This document shows, piece after piece, positions 5,186-6,408 of a stretch of 6,408 nt of DNA. The DNA comes from an uncultured Micrococcales bacterium (lineage in GTDB: Bacteria; Actinomycetota; Actinomycetes; Actinomycetales; Microbacteriaceae). Each line of letters starts with the position of its first letter. Within the stretch, counting starts at the first letter, position 1. The notes beneath the pieces were generated by a model. That model was not told the DNA's origin. It searched no databases and saw only the letters and a program-made list of their open reading frames with translations. The position numbers were made by a program, and so were the translations under genes. Where the stretch lies: the NCBI GenBank assembly GCA_903927775.1, contig CAIYOE010000150.1, positions 1 through 6,408 of the forward strand, given 5' to 3'.

Positions 5186-6408
5186 ATGACCACAATTCAG
5201 GTTGCAGGCGCTGATATCGATACCCGCCACTTCATCAATGGAACCCGCGTGGCATCGGCCGAGACTTTCATAAACACCTCCCCCATCGATGGCACTTTCC
5301 TGGGTGAGATTGCGCGTGGCGGCAAGACCGAGGTAGACCAGGCAGTGGCGGCCGCTAAAGCCGCTTTCCCTCTGTGGAGCGGGCTTGGGCCTAAGGGTCG
5401 CGGTGAAATCCTGCACCGTATCGCCGATCTAGTAGAAGCAAACATCGAAACTTTGGCAAACCTGGAAACAATGGACAACGGATCCCTGTTGCGTTCACAC
5501 CGTCGCGGGGTCATGCCTCGCGTAGCTCACAACCTGCGCTTTTTCGCCGACTGGGCGATCAACGAACTACATCACGAGGTCTTTGAAACTCGCGGGCACA
5601 GCAACAACATTTCCTGGGACCCTTCGGGCGTGGCGGCACTGATCACCCCTTGGAACGCACCCCTTATGTTGGCCACCTGGAAAATCGGTCCGGCACTTGC
5701 CGCCGGCGACACCGTGGTGCTAAAGCCGGCCGAATGGACTCCGCTTTCGGCAAGCTACTTTGCCGACCTCTGCACTCAGGCCGGTCTACCTGCCGGTGTC
5801 TTCAACGTTGTCCAGGGCTTTGGCCGCGAGGCCGGTGCCGCCCTAACCGCACACCCAGACATCGCCCGAATTTCGTTCACCGGTTCGGTGCCAACCGCCA
5901 AGGTGATTGCTCACGCCGCAGCCGACAACCTGACACCCTGCAGTTTCGAACTCGGCGGCAAAAGCCCGGCAATCGTGTTGGCAGACGCCGACCTTGACTT
6001 GGCTGCCGAACTTACCGTGGAGCAATACGACAACGCCGGTCAGGTTTGCCTATCGGGCACTCGAATCCTGGTACACGAGAGCATCGCAGATGCCTTTGCC
6101 GCCAAGTTCATCGAGCGCGCGTCCAAGATAAAGCAGGGCGACCCACGCGACCCCGAGACCGACATCGGTCCACAGATTCACCAGGTGCACTTCGACCGCA
6201 TCAATGGATTTGTGGAACGCGCCAAGGCCGAAGGCGCGAACATCATCATGGGTGGTTCACCAAACAACGAACTGGGCGGCCTGTATTTCAGTCCGACGCT
6301 GGTGAAAAACCCAACTCCAGGTTCGGAGATCGTTACCTCCGAAATCTTTGGCCCAGTGTTGACCATGCAAACTTTCAGCACCGATGAAGAAGCCATTGCC
6401 ATGGCAAA
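5186..6408 (+). CDS. NAD(P)+-dependent aldehyde dehydrogenase (PuuC/BetB/HpaE-like; 3' end cut by window)
   Basis: The frame is open for 407 codons from ATG 5186 to the right edge; the usual length is about 480-500, so about 80-90 residues are missing. Landmarks are PWNAP (155-159, with Asn157), KPAEWTP (180-186, cofactor-binding lysine), FTGSVPTAK (231-239, Rossmann loop), ELGGKSP (255-261, with general base Glu255), NAGQVCLSGTR (283-293, catalytic Cys288) and EIFGPV (386-391, with Glu386). All are intact. AAAGGAAAGG ending at 5176 is the Shine-Dalgarno, 9 bases before the ATG. These enzymes oxidise aldehydes to acids in the cytoplasm. In a glutamylation pathway the substrate would be a gamma-glutamyl-aminoaldehyde such as gamma-glutamyl-gamma-aminobutyraldehyde, and the adjacent divergent PuuD-like hydrolase would act on the acid formed. 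Sequence alone cannot separate it from betaine or semialdehyde dehydrogenases. Confidence 0.94.
   Translation, partial: MTTIQVAGADIDTRHFINGTRVASAETFINTSPIDGTFLGEIARGGKTEVDQAVAAAKAAFPLWSGLGPKGRGEILHRIADLVEANIETLANLETMDNGSLLRSHRRGVMPRVAHNLRFFADWAINELHHEVFETRGHSNNISWDPSGVAALITPWNAPLMLATWKIGPALAAGDTVVLKPAEWTPLSASYFADLCTQAGLPAGVFNVVQGFGREAGAALTAHPDIARISFTGSVPTAKVIAHAAADNLTPCSFELGGKSPAIVLADADLDLAAELTVEQYDNAGQVCLSGTRILVHESIADAFAAKFIERASKIKQGDPRDPETDIGPQIHQVHFDRINGFVERAKAEGANIIMGGSPNNELGGLYFSPTLVKNPTPGSEIVTSEIFGPVLTMQTFSTDEEAIAMA

Noticed and set aside
5117..5514. Open frames on the minus strand over the 5' part of the aldehyde dehydrogenase
   Set aside because: Low-complexity translations with no family match, opposite well-conserved dehydrogenase sequence.
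1..6408. Mobile element, CRISPR array, tRNA or riboswitch
   Set aside because: No transposase or integrase frame, no regular direct repeats, no cloverleaf, and no recognised aptamer pattern in the intergenic regions.

Overview
The window looks like an actinobacterial chromosome segment. It has moderate-to-high GC, purine-rich Shine-Dalgarno sites, one GTG start, and protein families typical of Actinobacteria. A Microbacteriaceae-like or aquatic actinobacterium is my best guess, by eye only. Base composition looks uniform. I see no insertion sequence, tRNA, rRNA, CRISPR array or integrase.

Layout: seven genes alternate in direction, giving three divergent promoter regions and two convergent ends. 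(1) A glutamine synthetase-like ligase runs leftward and is cut by the left edge (1-1274). (2) A class I glutamine amidotransferase (GATase) runs rightward (1409-2113). (3) A strong bidirectional hairpin terminator follows (2133-2168). (4) A cytochrome P450 runs leftward (2178-3425). (5) A MarR-type regulator and a small DUF4287 protein run rightward as a tight pair (3624-4337). (6) A second, PuuD-like class I GATase/gamma-glutamyl hydrolase runs leftward (4354-5052). (7) An aldehyde dehydrogenase runs rightward and is cut by the right edge (5186-6408).

How they may work together: GS-like ligase, aldehyde dehydrogenase and PuuD-type hydrolase are three of the four enzyme types of the gamma-glutamylated putrescine pathway (PuuA, PuuC, PuuD). 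The amine-oxidising PuuB type is absent here and a P450 sits among the genes instead. A reasonable inference is a gamma-glutamylation-dependent amine catabolic pathway: the ligase caps an amine with glutamate, the P450 and/or an unseen oxidase oxidises the capped substrate, the aldehyde dehydrogenase makes an acid, and one or both GATase-fold enzymes remove the glutamyl cap. This logic parallels bacterial aniline degradation (GS-like and GATase-like proteins with an oxygenase) and mycobacterial cyclic amine degradation (P450 with a GS-like gene nearby). The substrate cannot be read from the sequence.

Regulation: the three divergent intergenic regions share sequence that the genes do not explain. 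An AGATTA...CATC-type motif lies 64-67 bases before four start codons, convincing for the ligase and P450 genes and weaker for the other two. The 8-mer AATCGTTA occurs in all three regions. The MarR gene has its own 20-base inverted repeat with perfect 8-base arms. A GTTAC-N6-GAAAC string between the last two genes resembles a GlnR half-operator. Together these suggest a small regulon tying amine oxidation to a MarR-sensed ligand and possibly to nitrogen status.
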